This document shows positions 42,709 through 51,966 of a stretch of 64,000 bases of DNA, piece after piece; the first letter of the stretch is position 1, and each line of letters starts with the position of its first letter. The stretch is from the NCBI RefSeq assembly GCF_024734895.1, contig NZ_CP091430.1, positions 6,156,501 through 6,220,500 of the forward strand, read 5' to 3'. The stretch is from Paenibacillus spongiae. Lineage in GTDB: Bacteria > Bacillota > Bacilli > Paenibacillales > Paenibacillaceae. The notes under the pieces were generated by a model. It saw only the letters and a list, made by a program, of their open reading frames with translations, did not search any database and was not told the origin of the DNA. A program made the position numbers and the translations under genes.

Positions 42709-43677
42709 CTAAACGTTGTCATGATCCCAATTGATAAAATCCGATCTATCTGGTTTATTATGGCGGTTTAGATAACGAATAAGCTGCCCGGTGGTTGCGA
42801 TCCGCTCATCCTGAAGCTGAATGGGATCGATCAACCGGTACATGATCCCTGGATAGGTGGTCGTCTCCGCAGCTCCGAAATCAAAATGAACCCCGCTTTG
42901 CGCACGGAGACGGCATGTCTTCCAGCCATAAGCCAAGCATATTCGATTCAACATACGTTCGAGGATCCGGCCGCCTGGAGCTGCCTCTCCATATTCGATC
43001 ACACAACTGTATTGGTCCTCATCTCGAATATACAGCCATACATACGCGATTAGGTCGCCATTGTGATCCACTGCAACCCAGCATGGTTTGTTCTCCATCT
43101 GAATGTTACGACTCCAATAATCATCCCGGTCCCGGACAATCGGGCCATTAAACCTCCGGCTGTGCTTGGCATACAGAATCTTGATCGCATCCATATCTTC
43201 CATCCGCACTGGACGTACAGTGAACGCCTCAAGAACGCGATCATCAACTTCGAAATTAGCGATTTTCCAGTGCCAATCTACATTCTCCCATCCCGAACGC
43301 TCATAGAAGCTCCAAATTCCCGAAGTGAGCATCGATAGAGGAATATCCTGCTCGCGCATGATATCTATGGCATTGTGAAGCAATCGGGTTGTCAAGCCCT
43401 GGCCTCTGTAAGCAGGATTCGTGCAGACTCCCCCTATGCAGCCGGTCTTGATTGCTTGCGCGCCAACCATCGTGGTACGGCAATAAATCTGGACCGTGCT
43501 GACGATCCGGCTCTCATCCACAGCAACAAGTATGCTGTTCTGCTCCTTCCAAGGATCATTCTGGGCCATGCGCAGAAATGAATCCCCGTGTTCTCTCCCT
43601 GTCTCCTTGTCAAAAACCTCGCGACAAAGCTCTGACCACATCTGCAGCTCGCCCGATCTTATGGATCGAAACTCCAT
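42709..43677 (-). CDS. Tandem GNAT acetyltransferase (Eis-like)
   Basis: A 322-residue protein with an N-terminal GNAT domain (IGGVCTNPAYRGQGLTTRLL as acetyl-CoA loop; MLTSGIWSFYERSGWENVDW) and a second, degenerate GNAT-like domain from about residue 155 (TVRPVRMEDMDAIKILYAKH). This layout resembles Eis-like acetyltransferases, some of which modify aminoglycosides or lysines. No strong ribosome site was found before 43677. It is separate from the kinase operon that follows. Confidence 0.82.
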   Translation of the reverse strand: MEFRSIRSGELQMWSELCREVFDKETGREHGDSFLRMAQNDPWKEQNSILVAVDESRIVSTVQIYCRTTMVGAQAIKTGCIGGVCTNPAYRGQGLTTRLLHNAIDIMREQDIPLSMLTSGIWSFYERSGWENVDWHWKIANFEVDDRVLEAFTVRPVRMEDMDAIKILYAKHSRRFNGPIVRDRDDYWSRNIQMENKPCWVAVDHNGDLIAYVWLYIRDEDQYSCVIEYGEAAPGGRILERMLNRICLAYGWKTCRLRAQSGVHFDFGAAETTTYPGIMYRLIDPIQLQDERIATTGQLIRYLNRHNKPDRSDFINWDHDNV

Positions 43678-43822
43678 CTATTATCGCCCGCTTTCTTCTA
43701 TCCGTTAATATCCAAATTATACGATGAGACGATTAGCTCCAGGTGGGAGAAAACAGGTATAACGAAACGATCTGATGAAGTACTTTTCGCGCTATATGAG
43801 AAAATAGGATAATTGTCCAATA

Positions 43823-45067
43823 TTACGGATTTTCGCCTTTAGGCAGCACTTCCACCTGAATCTCGGCCCATTTGACAGAGCCATACGGCGAACTCCCTCC
43901 GACAAAGACAGCCGGACTCAATATATTTACTAAATAAGTCCCGGGCTTATCCATGACGACGGAACCGCTGAATCCCTTATTCTCATCGAGCGGAACAACC
44001 GTCCTCTCCCCGATTTCATAATAATCGTCGTTCCGAAATATGGACACTTGGAAAGCAACTTCATTGCTCTGGATGTACGAATCGGTAACGGTTCCGGCAA
44101 TGGCTATTGGTTCTCCGGATTGAATTCGAAGATACCCTTGTGTCGGCTTGTCGAAGCTGATACTCCGTTCGTTCTCGGGGTGGTTATATAAGATTGAAAC
44201 CGACGATGGATCCGAGACTTGGCGATGAACGACAATGCCGGCAGGGCGCGAGACATTAGAATAAATCTGAATCGGATTCGCGCCCGGACGAAGATCGACG
44301 GTATATTCCATTCGGCGAAACTCTTTTCCATTTACTAAGATAGGGCCGCCAATCATTTTCTCCGTGCCTGTTATCGAACTGATTCCGCCTCCTATTACGC
44401 TTGTCATACCGCCGATCCCCAGGCTTTGCAGCAGATATACATGGCCAAACTCTTTTTGCGCCAATGCGCTGAACGTGATGGTGTCGCCTTGGGTCGTGTA
44501 GGTCGGGCGCAGCACCTTGATCGCCTTATCGTTCCACTCCCAACGCATGACCCCCTTGCTCCAGCTATAATTGACTCCGATTCTGGACAGGAGCGTTACC
44601 GGGGCATATAATAGCCCATCTTTTGCAAACGTTGTGGGAATCGTTTCTTCTAGCGCTACCAGCGATCCGTTGGACTCTACGTAAATTTTCGAACGGTTCG
44701 GTATCAAGTGAAAAGACAACAGATATCCCTGGTTCTCGGGGTTTAATTCCGCCCATGCGCTGCCTGTCTTGGCGTCCCACTTGACGCTCCCCAAGTGAAC
44801 CGTCTCCAGCCATTTGAGCGGAAAGTACAGATGACCGTTCTTCTTGAGCAACGGGGCTGCCTTCATCGTCACGGAATCCAATGTTAGGGACGGTTTATTC
44901 AATGCTGCGGTCAGTCGGTGCGGTACCAGGTAGAACACGGCTGCATCTCCCGCCGCTATCGGAAGATCGGCAGAGTCGAAGCTCTTCGCATAGCTCCAAT
45001 TCACGGGGAGCACACCGGAAACAAGTAAACCGGCACATACGAGCATAACGGCAATGATTCGTCTCAT
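43823..45067 (-). CDS. Secreted protein with copper-amine-oxidase N-terminal-like domain
   Basis: An exported protein of about 414 residues. The signal peptide is MRRIIAVMLVCAGLLVSGV, with cleavage near WSYA-KS. Two stretches resemble the copper amine oxidase N-terminal (stalk) repeat common in Paenibacillus wall proteins: APLLKKNGHLYFPLKWLETV and TTFAKDGLLYAPVTLLSRIG. The rest is beta-rich and of unknown function. The start may be 45067 or the upstream ATG at 45088; neither has a strong ribosome site. Confidence 0.7.
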   Translation of the reverse strand: MRRIIAVMLVCAGLLVSGVLPVNWSYAKSFDSADLPIAAGDAAVFYLVPHRLTAALNKPSLTLDSVTMKAAPLLKKNGHLYFPLKWLETVHLGSVKWDAKTGSAWAELNPENQGYLLSFHLIPNRSKIYVESNGSLVALEETIPTTFAKDGLLYAPVTLLSRIGVNYSWSKGVMRWEWNDKAIKVLRPTYTTQGDTITFSALAQKEFGHVYLLQSLGIGGMTSVIGGGISSITGTEKMIGGPILVNGKEFRRMEYTVDLRPGANPIQIYSNVSRPAGIVVHRQVSDPSSVSILYNHPENERSISFDKPTQGYLRIQSGEPIAIAGTVTDSYIQSNEVAFQVSIFRNDDYYEIGERTVVPLDENKGFSGSVVMDKPGTYLVNILSPAVFVGGSSPYGSVKWAEIQVEVLPKGENP

Positions 45068-45193
45068 CGAAAAAACACCACATTTCATTTTTTTCCATAT
45101 AGACGAGAAAAGAACATAAAAGTTGCCGATTTTTAACTAATATTCATCTTTACAAGCAATCCGCCAAAGGGGACGCATCCGCTGCTGCATAAA

Positions 45194-45251
45194 AGCAAAA
45201 GACTGGCACAGGAAGCCCGATTGCAAGGGACTCCGTTGCCAGTCTTTTGCT
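45194..45251. terminator. Hairpin downstream of the spore-coat genes
   Basis: AGCAAAAGACTGGCA and TGCCAGTCTTTTGCT form a perfect 15-base stem with a 28-base loop. It lies 30 bases beyond the CotF-like gene. Confidence 0.65.
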
Positions 45252-45282
45252 GTGGGCAGAAAAGTCTCTGCCGCTCACGACT

Positions 45283-45639
45283 TTACTGCAGCGTTCCCGT
45301 TTGATACGGAAATTGGCTGGAGTAGCCGCTGAATTGTTGATAAGCCTGATCGAGCGCCTGCTGCTGCTCTGCTTGGAGCTTGTAATGTCCTTTTCTGAAC
45401 ATCAACTCGAACAAGCCGTATTGGCACTGATGCGACTCGTTCAACACCGTCATAATGTCTTGATGCAGCGCCTGATGGCTCGCTTCCCGAGCGGAGACGT
45501 TGAAGCTATCGGTCAAATATTTTTCCATCGCCAATACGTCGTTGATCCGATCGCGGTCATTCATCTCCGGGCCTTTGACTTGAGGCTCATTCGCCGGCTT
45601 CGGATTTTGGATAGTCATCGGATTCTGATTTTGATTCAT
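45283..45639 (-). CDS. CotF-family spore coat protein
   Basis: A 118-residue protein with a Gln/Asn/Pro-rich head (MNQNQNPMTIQNPKPANEPQ) and a helical CotF-type body: MNDRDRINDVLAMEKYLTDS and HQALHQDIMTVLNESHQCQY. The family builds the spore coat in Bacillaceae. It lies 14 bases after the second coat gene, in one transcript, expected to be read late in sporulation. Confidence 0.85.
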   Translation of the reverse strand: MNQNQNPMTIQNPKPANEPQVKGPEMNDRDRINDVLAMEKYLTDSFNVSAREASHQALHQDIMTVLNESHQCQYGLFELMFRKGHYKLQAEQQQALDQAYQQFSGYSSQFPYQTGTLQ

Positions 45640-45653
45640 GTCGATCCTCCCGT

Positions 45654-45935
45654 TTAGGACTTCGGCACTTTTGCCATTTCCGCATTGTTATTGTTTTGCA
45701 GATGCTTGACCAGCAGCTGGTAATGCCGTTGGTGCATCTGTCCCGCTTGGTCAATAGCTTGCCGGATTTCAGGATCGGTACATTCTTGGGCGAGGTGATG
45801 GCATTTCTTCATTGCAATCAGCTCCCAGGACAACTGGTCCTTCAAGTATAGGCAATCCTTCGTCGTAATGACTTGAGGCGGCTGCATCATGACGGGCTGC
45901 TGCTGCTGCTGGCCTTGCGTCTGATATTGCTGCAT
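45654..45935 (-). CDS. CotF-like spore coat protein
   Basis: A 93-residue protein: a Gln-rich head (MQQYQTQGQQQQQPVMMQPP) and the CotF-like helix pair KDCLYLKDQLSWELIAMKKC and QAIDQAGQMHQRHYQLLVKH. AAAGGAG before the ATG at 45935 sets the start. The frame open to 46052 is not coding. It pairs with the following CotF-type gene. Confidence 0.85.
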   Translation of the reverse strand: MQQYQTQGQQQQQPVMMQPPQVITTKDCLYLKDQLSWELIAMKKCHHLAQECTDPEIRQAIDQAGQMHQRHYQLLVKHLQNNNNAEMAKVPKS

Positions 45936-46040
45936 TGCGCAAATCTCCTTTGCTCCAAAATATGAACAGCGGTAGTATCCCCTGACGGTGGAGGAAATAT
46001 CCAGCCAAAATTGAGTGAGGCACCTTCCGTCTAAAATGAT

Positions 46041-46085
46041 AAAAACCATCAAGCCATTCCCTGCAGGAGACCGGCTTCATGGTTT
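46041..46085 (-). terminator. Terminator after methyltransferase gene
   Basis: AAACCATGAAGCCGG pairs imperfectly with GGCTTGATGGTTT and leads into TTTTTATCATTTT on the minus strand, just past the methyltransferase stop. Confidence 0.65.
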
Positions 46086-46093
46086 CTATTGCA

Positions 46094-46888
46094 TTATGAC
46101 TTTCTTGCATAAATCGATAGCCATTGAGGGAGAGCGGCCAAGGGATTGGATTTCCAGTCGCACAATTGATCCAGCTCATGCTGGGAGCGCTGATCCACCT
46201 CATCGTCGTCAACCCAGAACGTACCGTCCTCCGCAAACATCTCTTCCATATGCTTTACGTTCAAGCCGGATGAAACCATCGCGTTCATGATATCCTGGAT
46301 CCGCCATTTATATGTCGGGATTTCATCGAAGGGTCCGGTTAAGTCATAGGGCTTAATGACGCTTAATTTCTCTGTATCCATTGCGAGCGGACGCATAAAA
46401 GGGTGAACGTCAAACATGATATAGGCGCCGTTACTATTAAGAATGCGCTGAATGTTTCGGTACATAGCCTTCAGATCATCGATCCAGACATGAACCCCAT
46501 TCGAGGTATATACAAAATCATATTCATCTCTCTTCAGTTTGCTTAAGCTCATGGTATCGTCGCATATAAACTCAATATCCCAATGATGTTTGCGAGCAAT
46601 CTCGGCACTCTTCTCCAACTGCTTCTCGGATATATCGCATGAGGTTACGCTAGCCCCCATCAAATGGAACGCATACACCGCATGGTTGTTGCCGCTCGAA
46701 GGAATACAGATGCGCTTCCCCTTTATGTCAGGCAGCGCGGCTTGAATCATCGCATATGTGGTAGCATGAAAAGCCGACTCCGGCTGCTGGATGACTTTTG
46801 CGATGACCTCGTCCGTCCGGTAGCGCAGATACCATGTTTCCGACCAGTTATCCCAAGCCTCTCTAACTACATCCGTATGATTATTCAT
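46094..46888 (-). CDS. Class I SAM-dependent methyltransferase
   Basis: A 264-residue methyltransferase. SAM-binding motifs are RICIPSSGNNHAVYAFHLMG (motif I with SSGNNH instead of the usual GxGxG), SVTSCDISEKQLEKSAEIAR, and DFVYTSNGVHVWIDDLKAMY. Family relatives are annotated as small-molecule methyltransferases. The start at 46888 is the only good ATG, with a weak GGAGCGAT upstream. The beta-lactamase-fold gene ends 16 bases upstream on the same strand, so the two are probably co-transcribed. Confidence 0.78.
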   Translation of the reverse strand: MNNHTDVVREAWDNWSETWYLRYRTDEVIAKVIQQPESAFHATTYAMIQAALPDIKGKRICIPSSGNNHAVYAFHLMGASVTSCDISEKQLEKSAEIARKHHWDIEFICDDTMSLSKLKRDEYDFVYTSNGVHVWIDDLKAMYRNIQRILNSNGAYIMFDVHPFMRPLAMDTEKLSVIKPYDLTGPFDEIPTYKWRIQDIMNAMVSSGLNVKHMEEMFAEDGTFWVDDDEVDQRSQHELDQLCDWKSNPLAALPQWLSIYARKS

Positions 46889-46904
46889 TGAAATCGCTCC
46901 TATC

Positions 46905-47930
46905 TCAACTATTCTCGGCTAATATAAGCTCATCGATCCGAGTTGCTATGGCTCCGGCACCGCTATTGATATTGGCTAATATATGAGCCTGCAGCTTCGA
47001 TTCCGCATATATCGAGGACTGCATCTCCACCCCAGGATCGCTTCCCATCACAAAATATTTGAATATCTTGTTGCTTACCATCACGATCCATACCCCGTAA
47101 CCATAATGAATGAACTCGTTATCTTGTATATGAGGGGTTAACATGATTTCAGTCATGTGTTTCGATAATAACCGGTTATCCATCAAGGCCGTCCAGAATA
47201 TCCGCATATCATGCACCGTCGTGAAAGCACCGCCGTCGGGTCCGCCGACAATCGGGATGGAATACATATTCGTTCTCCAGGTCGAGCCGCTATCGATATA
47301 TCCCCATGCGGTTCGTTCAGGCAGCTGATCCAGGCGGAAGTAACCGGAATCCTTCATCCCACAGACGTTGAAAATATGATCCTCCACATATTGTTGAAAG
47401 GTCGTCCCTGCAATATGCTCGACGATCAAACCCAGCAGAATGAAGCCTGCATTGCTGTACGAAAATCGTTCCCCTGGAGTAAATTTCATCGGGTTATGCT
47501 GAAACATAGGCAAGAAACATTCGGCAGATGTCATCGCGTACATCGGCCTTGATTTCCAAAGATCGCCGTAATCGTTCATGAACTCTTCATCGAAGTAATC
47601 GGGTATCCCCGAACTATGCGTTAACAGATGATGCACCGTTATTTCCGGATCGAAGACAGGGAAGGGAATGGGCAAGCAGTCCTTTAACCGGGTATCCAAG
47701 GCTAAACGTCCTTGCTCAACAAGCTGGCAAATCGCGACCGCGGTAAAAATCTTGCAGCCTGATGCCATGCCGAATCGTGTTTGTGTCGTATTCCTGATCT
47801 GCTCGCCTCGATTCGCGTATCCATAGCTTTGCTCGAGTAAGGTCTCTAGTAGGCCGCCAACCCATACTGCACCTGAGAAAGGTATTGACTCCTGCCGATT
47901 GTAAGCCTCTATACTAGCATTAATTTGCAT
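46905..47930 (-). CDS. Serine hydrolase of the beta-lactamase fold
   Basis: A 341-residue hydrolase of the class C beta-lactamase/penicillin-binding-protein-like group. The SxxK motif is FGMASGCKIFTAVA, the YxN motif FSYSNAGFILLGLIVEHIAG, and HHLLTHSSGIPDYF is the family's typical follow-up. No signal peptide is visible, so it is probably cytoplasmic and a peptidase or esterase rather than a resistance enzyme. AGAGGAG before the ATG at 47930 sets the start. Confidence 0.82.
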   Translation of the reverse strand: MQINASIEAYNRQESIPFSGAVWVGGLLETLLEQSYGYANRGEQIRNTTQTRFGMASGCKIFTAVAICQLVEQGRLALDTRLKDCLPIPFPVFDPEITVHHLLTHSSGIPDYFDEEFMNDYGDLWKSRPMYAMTSAECFLPMFQHNPMKFTPGERFSYSNAGFILLGLIVEHIAGTTFQQYVEDHIFNVCGMKDSGYFRLDQLPERTAWGYIDSGSTWRTNMYSIPIVGGPDGGAFTTVHDMRIFWTALMDNRLLSKHMTEIMLTPHIQDNEFIHYGYGVWIVMVSNKIFKYFVMGSDPGVEMQSSIYAESKLQAHILANINSGAGAIATRIDELILAENS

Positions 47931-48086
47931 ATTCGAATGATCTCCTCTGCTCCTAATCATGTATAGTTAAAGCATACTCGATCCGGTCGCAGGCCAGAAA
48001 ATAAAGTTCTTATATAAATGAAGTTTACGGCTTGGGCTGATTCAACAATACTGCGTCGTAAATATGGAAGCCGAAATCGCGAACAA

Positions 48087-48110
48087 AGGGCCTCCGTTAA
48101 CGGAGACCCC
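48087..48110 (-). terminator. Hairpin after ridA-type gene
   Basis: GGTCTCCGTTAACGGAGGCC is nearly self-complementary and is followed by CTTTG on the minus strand. The T-tract is short. Confidence 0.5.
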
Positions 48111-48144
48111 TAGGAAAGCAGTCTTATGGTTGCAAGTTTTTTTG

Positions 48145-48519
48145 CTACTCGATTACCGCAATAGCATCTATTTGAACTAACATATTACTACTAACGCCTG
48201 TGATCGCTCTGGCAGGGTAAGGAGCACTGAAGTATTCTTTGTAGTAGCCATTGAACTCATCAAAGTCTGCACCGTTTCCAAGGAAGACCGTAACCTTGAC
48301 GACATCGCTCATTTGAGCGCCAGCCTCAGCTAGAATCGCTTTCAAATTTTCCAGCGTTCTTCTGGCCTGATATTCCATCGTGCTGTCCTCGCACATTCCG
48401 CTTTGGGGCTCAAAAGGACCTTGGCCTGCTACATAAACCGTATTGCCGACCTTGATGGCCTGAGAGTAAGGCATACTACCGGGCTGCTGCGCTTTATCCG
48501 TTAGAATGATTTGTTTCAT
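48145..48519 (-). CDS. RidA-family enamine/imine deaminase
   Basis: A 124-residue protein of the YjgF/YER057c/UK114 group, which hydrolyses reactive enamines from PLP enzymes. Family marks are GSMPYSQAIKVGNTVYVAGQ, QARRTLENLKAILAEAGAQM, VVKVTVFLGN and the end YPARAITGVSSNMLVQIDAI. The Arg expected to bind the substrate carboxylate is in PARAI. GGAGGGG sets the start at 48519. It stands alone. Confidence 0.92.
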   Translation of the reverse strand: MKQIILTDKAQQPGSMPYSQAIKVGNTVYVAGQGPFEPQSGMCEDSTMEYQARRTLENLKAILAEAGAQMSDVVKVTVFLGNGADFDEFNGYYKEYFSAPYPARAITGVSSNMLVQIDAIAVIE

Positions 48520-48604
48520 ATTCCCCTCCAAGATTATGGTTATTTATTCCAAATAGAATATTCGCCAGGGAATTTTAATTATCCTTTAGTCAGAAAGAAG
48601 AACT

Positions 48605-49108
48605 CTAGTTTAAAGCTCGAAATCTTCGAACTATTCGTTTCTTCAAAGCTAGCGCAGTTATATACACAATATATCCCACGAAGGCTCCAGCCATATTTAG
48701 GATAACGTCATCAATATCCGCCGCCCCCAGGCAGGTTACAAATTGTACGATTTCAATGCTTACAATAATGGCGAAGGATAAGCCCATCGTTTTTAGAAAA
48801 GACGGTTTGTGCAGCAGCACAGGAATTAATAATCGCATTGGAACAAATCCAATGATATTGCCTATAAAGTTAAATGATGAAGGCTCCCACCCAATTCGAA
48901 TATAAGATTCGATAGTGGAAGTTATAGACCTCAAGGGTACTAATTGAATATTCCAGTACCCCGCATTCCTTTGCTCTTTAATACCAACTATTCTTGTTAA
49001 GACCTTTTGCACGTCACCAAAAAACTTAAAAATGACGAAGTTAACTAAACCTAATCCGTAAATCACGAAAATGTGTTTTGGCTTTATTCTTTTTAGGACG
49101 GGAACCAC
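48605..49108 (-). CDS. VanZ-like membrane protein
   Basis: A 167-residue protein with four membrane helices and the VanZ-like pattern: NIQLVPLRSI early, NFIGNIIGFVPMRLLIPVLL in the centre and SFAIIVSIEIVQFVTCLGAADIDDV-like at the end. VanZ proteins give low-level teicoplanin tolerance in enterococci, but most homologues have no known role. The start is a GTG at 49108 with GAGGCACAGG upstream. Confidence 0.82.
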   Translation of the reverse strand: MVPVLKRIKPKHIFVIYGLGLVNFVIFKFFGDVQKVLTRIVGIKEQRNAGYWNIQLVPLRSITSTIESYIRIGWEPSSFNFIGNIIGFVPMRLLIPVLLHKPSFLKTMGLSFAIIVSIEIVQFVTCLGAADIDDVILNMAGAFVGYIVYITALALKKRIVRRFRALN

Positions 49109-49208
49109 TGCCTGTGCCTCACTTCCATCAAAAACAACATCTGAACGTAGTTATTTCGGCATTAAGCAATAATTTCCTCTAATTCACTTTCCCACCCTAT
49201 TGTTTTAT

Positions 49209-49236
49209 AAAAAAGAGGGCTGCCACAGCAGCCTGC
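49209..49236 (-). terminator. Terminator-like hairpin
   Basis: AGGCTGC and GCAGCCCT pair around TGTG on the minus strand and are followed by six T. It lies just past the fragment at 49265-49423. Confidence 0.65.
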
Positions 49237-49264
49237 TCATTTTTATGCTCACAAATGAACTCCA

Positions 49265-49423
49265 CTATTTTTGAAGCCTCCCGGCAGAATCCATCTTGTT
49301 GAACAGATGTGTCTCGAGCGGATTGCCCCATACATCAAGCCCTTCAATCGTGAATGTCATCCCCAGAACAGCCGCGAGGGAAGTAAACCAGAAGGCATGT
49401 CCACCTTGAGCATGCTCAATCAT
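49265..49423 (-). pseudogene. Short gene fragment of unknown family
   Basis: A 52-codon minus-strand frame (MIEHAQGGHAFWFTSLAAVL, then GMTFTIEGLDVWGNPLETHL) stops just before a terminator. Upstream codons in frame (RPNNYQKTAR) look coding as well but meet a stop. It appears to be the 3' end of a gene truncated by the adjacent IS66 insertion. I cannot name the family. The remainder of 49109-49460 is non-coding. Confidence 0.4.
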
Positions 49424-49460
49424 TCTCGCAGTTTTTTGGTAGTTGTTGGGTCGAACAATT

Positions 49461-50065
49461 GAAATATTGGCTGTACAAATTAGTATTGAGCTTCATTCCG
49501 GCTTTGACCCGAGACTGCTGCGCGAAGTGATTCACGCGCTTACTTCATCATGTTGACCTTTCCAAGCAATCAGCGTGTGTTTCTCTCCCCGTTCCCGTCA
49601 TTTAGACACATCTTTGTAATCATTTCGTCATAGGTACTTACAGGGATTGGGTTTTTGTTATCTAATGAGTAAAGTAGGAATAACATGTTGAAACGCCAAC
49701 CATTGAATCTCTACAACAACAAATCATCGAACTATTGGCCAAGCTCAAATGGTACGAAGAGCAGTTCCGCTTAGCGCAGAAGAAACGCTTCGAGCTCAAG
49801 GATGGCACGCCAGAAGAGCGATATGCCGAGCGCCAGTCGGGAGAAAGAACTGGTTATTTGCGAATACGCCACGCGGCGCGAAGGCAAGTGCGGCGATCTA
49901 CAGCGTCATCGAGACGGCGAAGGAAAACGACTTCTTCCGTTTCAATATTCAAAGTACCTGTTCGAGCAGCTTCCGCAGCTTCCAGATCCACCAAACCCAG
50001 AGGCGCTCGAGCCGTATTTGCCATGGTCATCTTCGCTTCCGATCACTTGTCGAGTGATGGGATAG
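49461..50065 (+). mobile_element. Degenerate IS66-family element
   Basis: Three collapsed IS66 genes lie in order. The C-terminus of OrfA (SIELHSGFDPRLLREVIHAL) ends at 49556. OrfB starts at 49550 overlapping it (ATGTTGA), reading MLTFPSNQRVFLSPF before decaying. The transposase TnpC follows from about 49690 (TIESLQQQIIELLAKLKWYE and EQFRLAQKKRFELKDG), joined in another frame to its C-terminus (NWLFANTPRGAKASAAIYSV, then KYLFEQLPQLPDP and LPWSSSLPITCRV) ending at 50065. The catalytic core is deleted and there are at least two frameshifts. No intact inverted repeats were found. Confidence 0.8.
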
Positions 50066-50166
50066 GCATCGTAAAAACTTTTGGACTTAGATAGGGCTAG
50101 TTGGACGTGAGGTGACGCTTACTTTTAGCAGACATCAAATTTTCTAATTTCAGAGGAGGCCGGCAT

Positions 50167-50877
50167 GTGCGGAATGAAGTGATATTACTGGTCGATGACG
50201 AAGAAGGCATACTGATTATGCTTGAGAATCTTCTTCGAAAAGAAGGGTATATCCATATTACAAAAGCCGGTTCAGCTACTGAAGCGCTTATGGCCGTGCG
50301 AACGACACGATTTGATATGATTGTTCTGGATGTCATGCTTCCGGATATGGATGGATTTGCCTTATGCATAGAGTTACGTAAAATCATAAAAACTCCTATT
50401 CTGTTCCTAACCGCTCGCTCCAGCGATTTGGACAAGCTGCAGGGACTGTACCTTGGCGGGGACGATTATGTAAGCAAACCGTTCAACCCGATGGAAGTGA
50501 TCGCGCGGATTCAGGCTCATTTGAGACGGAGCTCTCTATATGCGTCAGATGGTTTAAGCGCCGAGGAAGTATATCAGTACAATTCGTTTACTGTTAACCG
50601 AACCACCGGACAGCTTATCGTGGGCAATGTGGATACGCCTTGTCCGGCCAAAGAGCTTGAGCTTCTGCTTTATTTTTGCAAACATCCGAACCGGGTTTTC
50701 ACCGCACAACAATTATACGAGCAAATGTGGGGCACCATTGTGCTAGGCGATGAGAAGACGGTCGTCATCCACATCTCCAGACTCAGAAAGAAGCTGGAAA
50801 TCGATCCGTCCGACCCCAAACTGATCGTTACGCTGAGAGGAATCGGGTATAAATTCGTTCCGCCCTTGAGAGGTTAA
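50167..50877 (+). CDS. OmpR-family response regulator
   Basis: A 236-residue response regulator. The receiver has the acidic pair in LLVDDEEG, phospho-acceptor Asp55 in MIVLDVMLPDMDG, the Thr in LTARSSD and Lys104 in YVSKPFNP. A winged helix follows (SRLRKKLEIDP, LRGIGYKFVPP). The start is a GTG at 50167 with AGAGGAGG upstream. Four bases separate it from the histidine kinase gene. A direct repeat (GTTTAC-N5-GTTTAC) before the membrane-protein gene at 52034 is a candidate target site. Confidence 0.92.
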   Translation: MRNEVILLVDDEEGILIMLENLLRKEGYIHITKAGSATEALMAVRTTRFDMIVLDVMLPDMDGFALCIELRKIIKTPILFLTARSSDLDKLQGLYLGGDDYVSKPFNPMEVIARIQAHLRRSSLYASDGLSAEEVYQYNSFTVNRTTGQLIVGNVDTPCPAKELELLLYFCKHPNRVFTAQQLYEQMWGTIVLGDEKTVVIHISRLRKKLEIDPSDPKLIVTLRGIGYKFVPPLRG

Positions 50878-50881
50878 GACA

Positions 50882-51949
50882 ATGAACTTTATGCTACGTA
50901 TCGCGTTACAGCTGCTGGCTTTCTTTTTCTTGTTTGTTTTCATGCAAATGATTACGGCCGTGACGGTCCAGTTTTTTTGGCCGCAAGGGCTCACGGACGA
51001 GAACGGTTTAAGCAGCTCTCAGATCTATATACTAGTCTTGTACGCCGTCCTATTTCTTCTAACCTTGCTTCTAATTGGCTGGTATCTGTGGAAGCCCGTA
51101 TATTTCATCATTGTTTGGATCAGAAGTCTGGCAAGAGGTCAATATGATATTCCTATACACTGGGATGAGATCCATACCCGCAAAAGCGGAACGTTGAAAA
51201 TTCCGTATGCGATCTACAAGGAATTGTTCGAGCATTTACAGATGCTTGCGAATACGCTCCAAAAAAACGAGAAGAAGCTGCAGGAGTTGGAACAAACGAA
51301 ACAAGAATGGATTCGAGGGATAGCGCACGATTTAAAAACACCATTAACCTTCATATCCGGTTATTCTACGATGCTGATCAATACGGAGTATCAGTGGAGT
51401 GAAACGGAACAGAAGAAATTCCTGTCTGTTATTCAGCAGAAAGCGGCTCATCTGCAAGAGCTGGTACAGGATCTCAATGAAACGATTCACGGACAAATCC
51501 CTCTAAAAGCTGAGGTAGTGGATATCGTTGAACTCGTACGCAGGACGGTGGCGGATGTCAGCAGTGCGCCTTGGGCGACCGGACGCCAATTCATGATGGA
51601 TTCAGATCCAGACCAAATTCAGGGGTCCTGCGATCCGAAGCTGCTGACGCGTGCTATCCGCAACTTGCTCGTCAATGCCGTCGTCCATAATCCGGAAGGC
51701 ACCAGGATCGCGGTTCGTATTTCACAGCTTCATGACAGGACGACGGAGATCCAGATTGAAGATGACGGGATCGGATTCAGCGAGACGCTTGTTAAAAGTG
51801 ATGAAGCCTTACCATCCTCAGAGCGTTCGGGCTTGGGACTGTCCATTGCCAAGCAACTAATTGAAGCCCATGGCGGAGATTTGATCGTCACCAGCAAGCC
51901 AAACGAAGGGACTTCTCTGTCGATCAGGTTGCCGCTAACGCAAAGTTAG
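50882..51949 (+). CDS. Two-membrane-span sensor histidine kinase
   Basis: A 355-residue sensor kinase with membrane helices at about 5-30 and 47-70 and only a short external loop (FFWPQGLTDENGLSSS), so it may sense within the membrane. A linker with a coiled coil (NTLQKNEKKLQELEQTKQ) leads to the H-box GIAHDLKTPLTF (His149), the N-box LLVNAVVHNPEG, DDGIGF and GLGLSIAKQLIEAHGG. It is paired with the upstream response regulator. The loop size resembles kinases that watch a neighbouring transporter or membrane protein. Confidence 0.92.
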   Translation: MNFMLRIALQLLAFFFLFVFMQMITAVTVQFFWPQGLTDENGLSSSQIYILVLYAVLFLLTLLLIGWYLWKPVYFIIVWIRSLARGQYDIPIHWDEIHTRKSGTLKIPYAIYKELFEHLQMLANTLQKNEKKLQELEQTKQEWIRGIAHDLKTPLTFISGYSTMLINTEYQWSETEQKKFLSVIQQKAAHLQELVQDLNETIHGQIPLKAEVVDIVELVRRTVADVSSAPWATGRQFMMDSDPDQIQGSCDPKLLTRAIRNLLVNAVVHNPEGTRIAVRISQLHDRTTEIQIEDDGIGFSETLVKSDEALPSSERSGLGLSIAKQLIEAHGGDLIVTSKPNEGTSLSIRLPLTQS

Positions 51950-51966
51950 TATGAAGTTTGCCTTCC

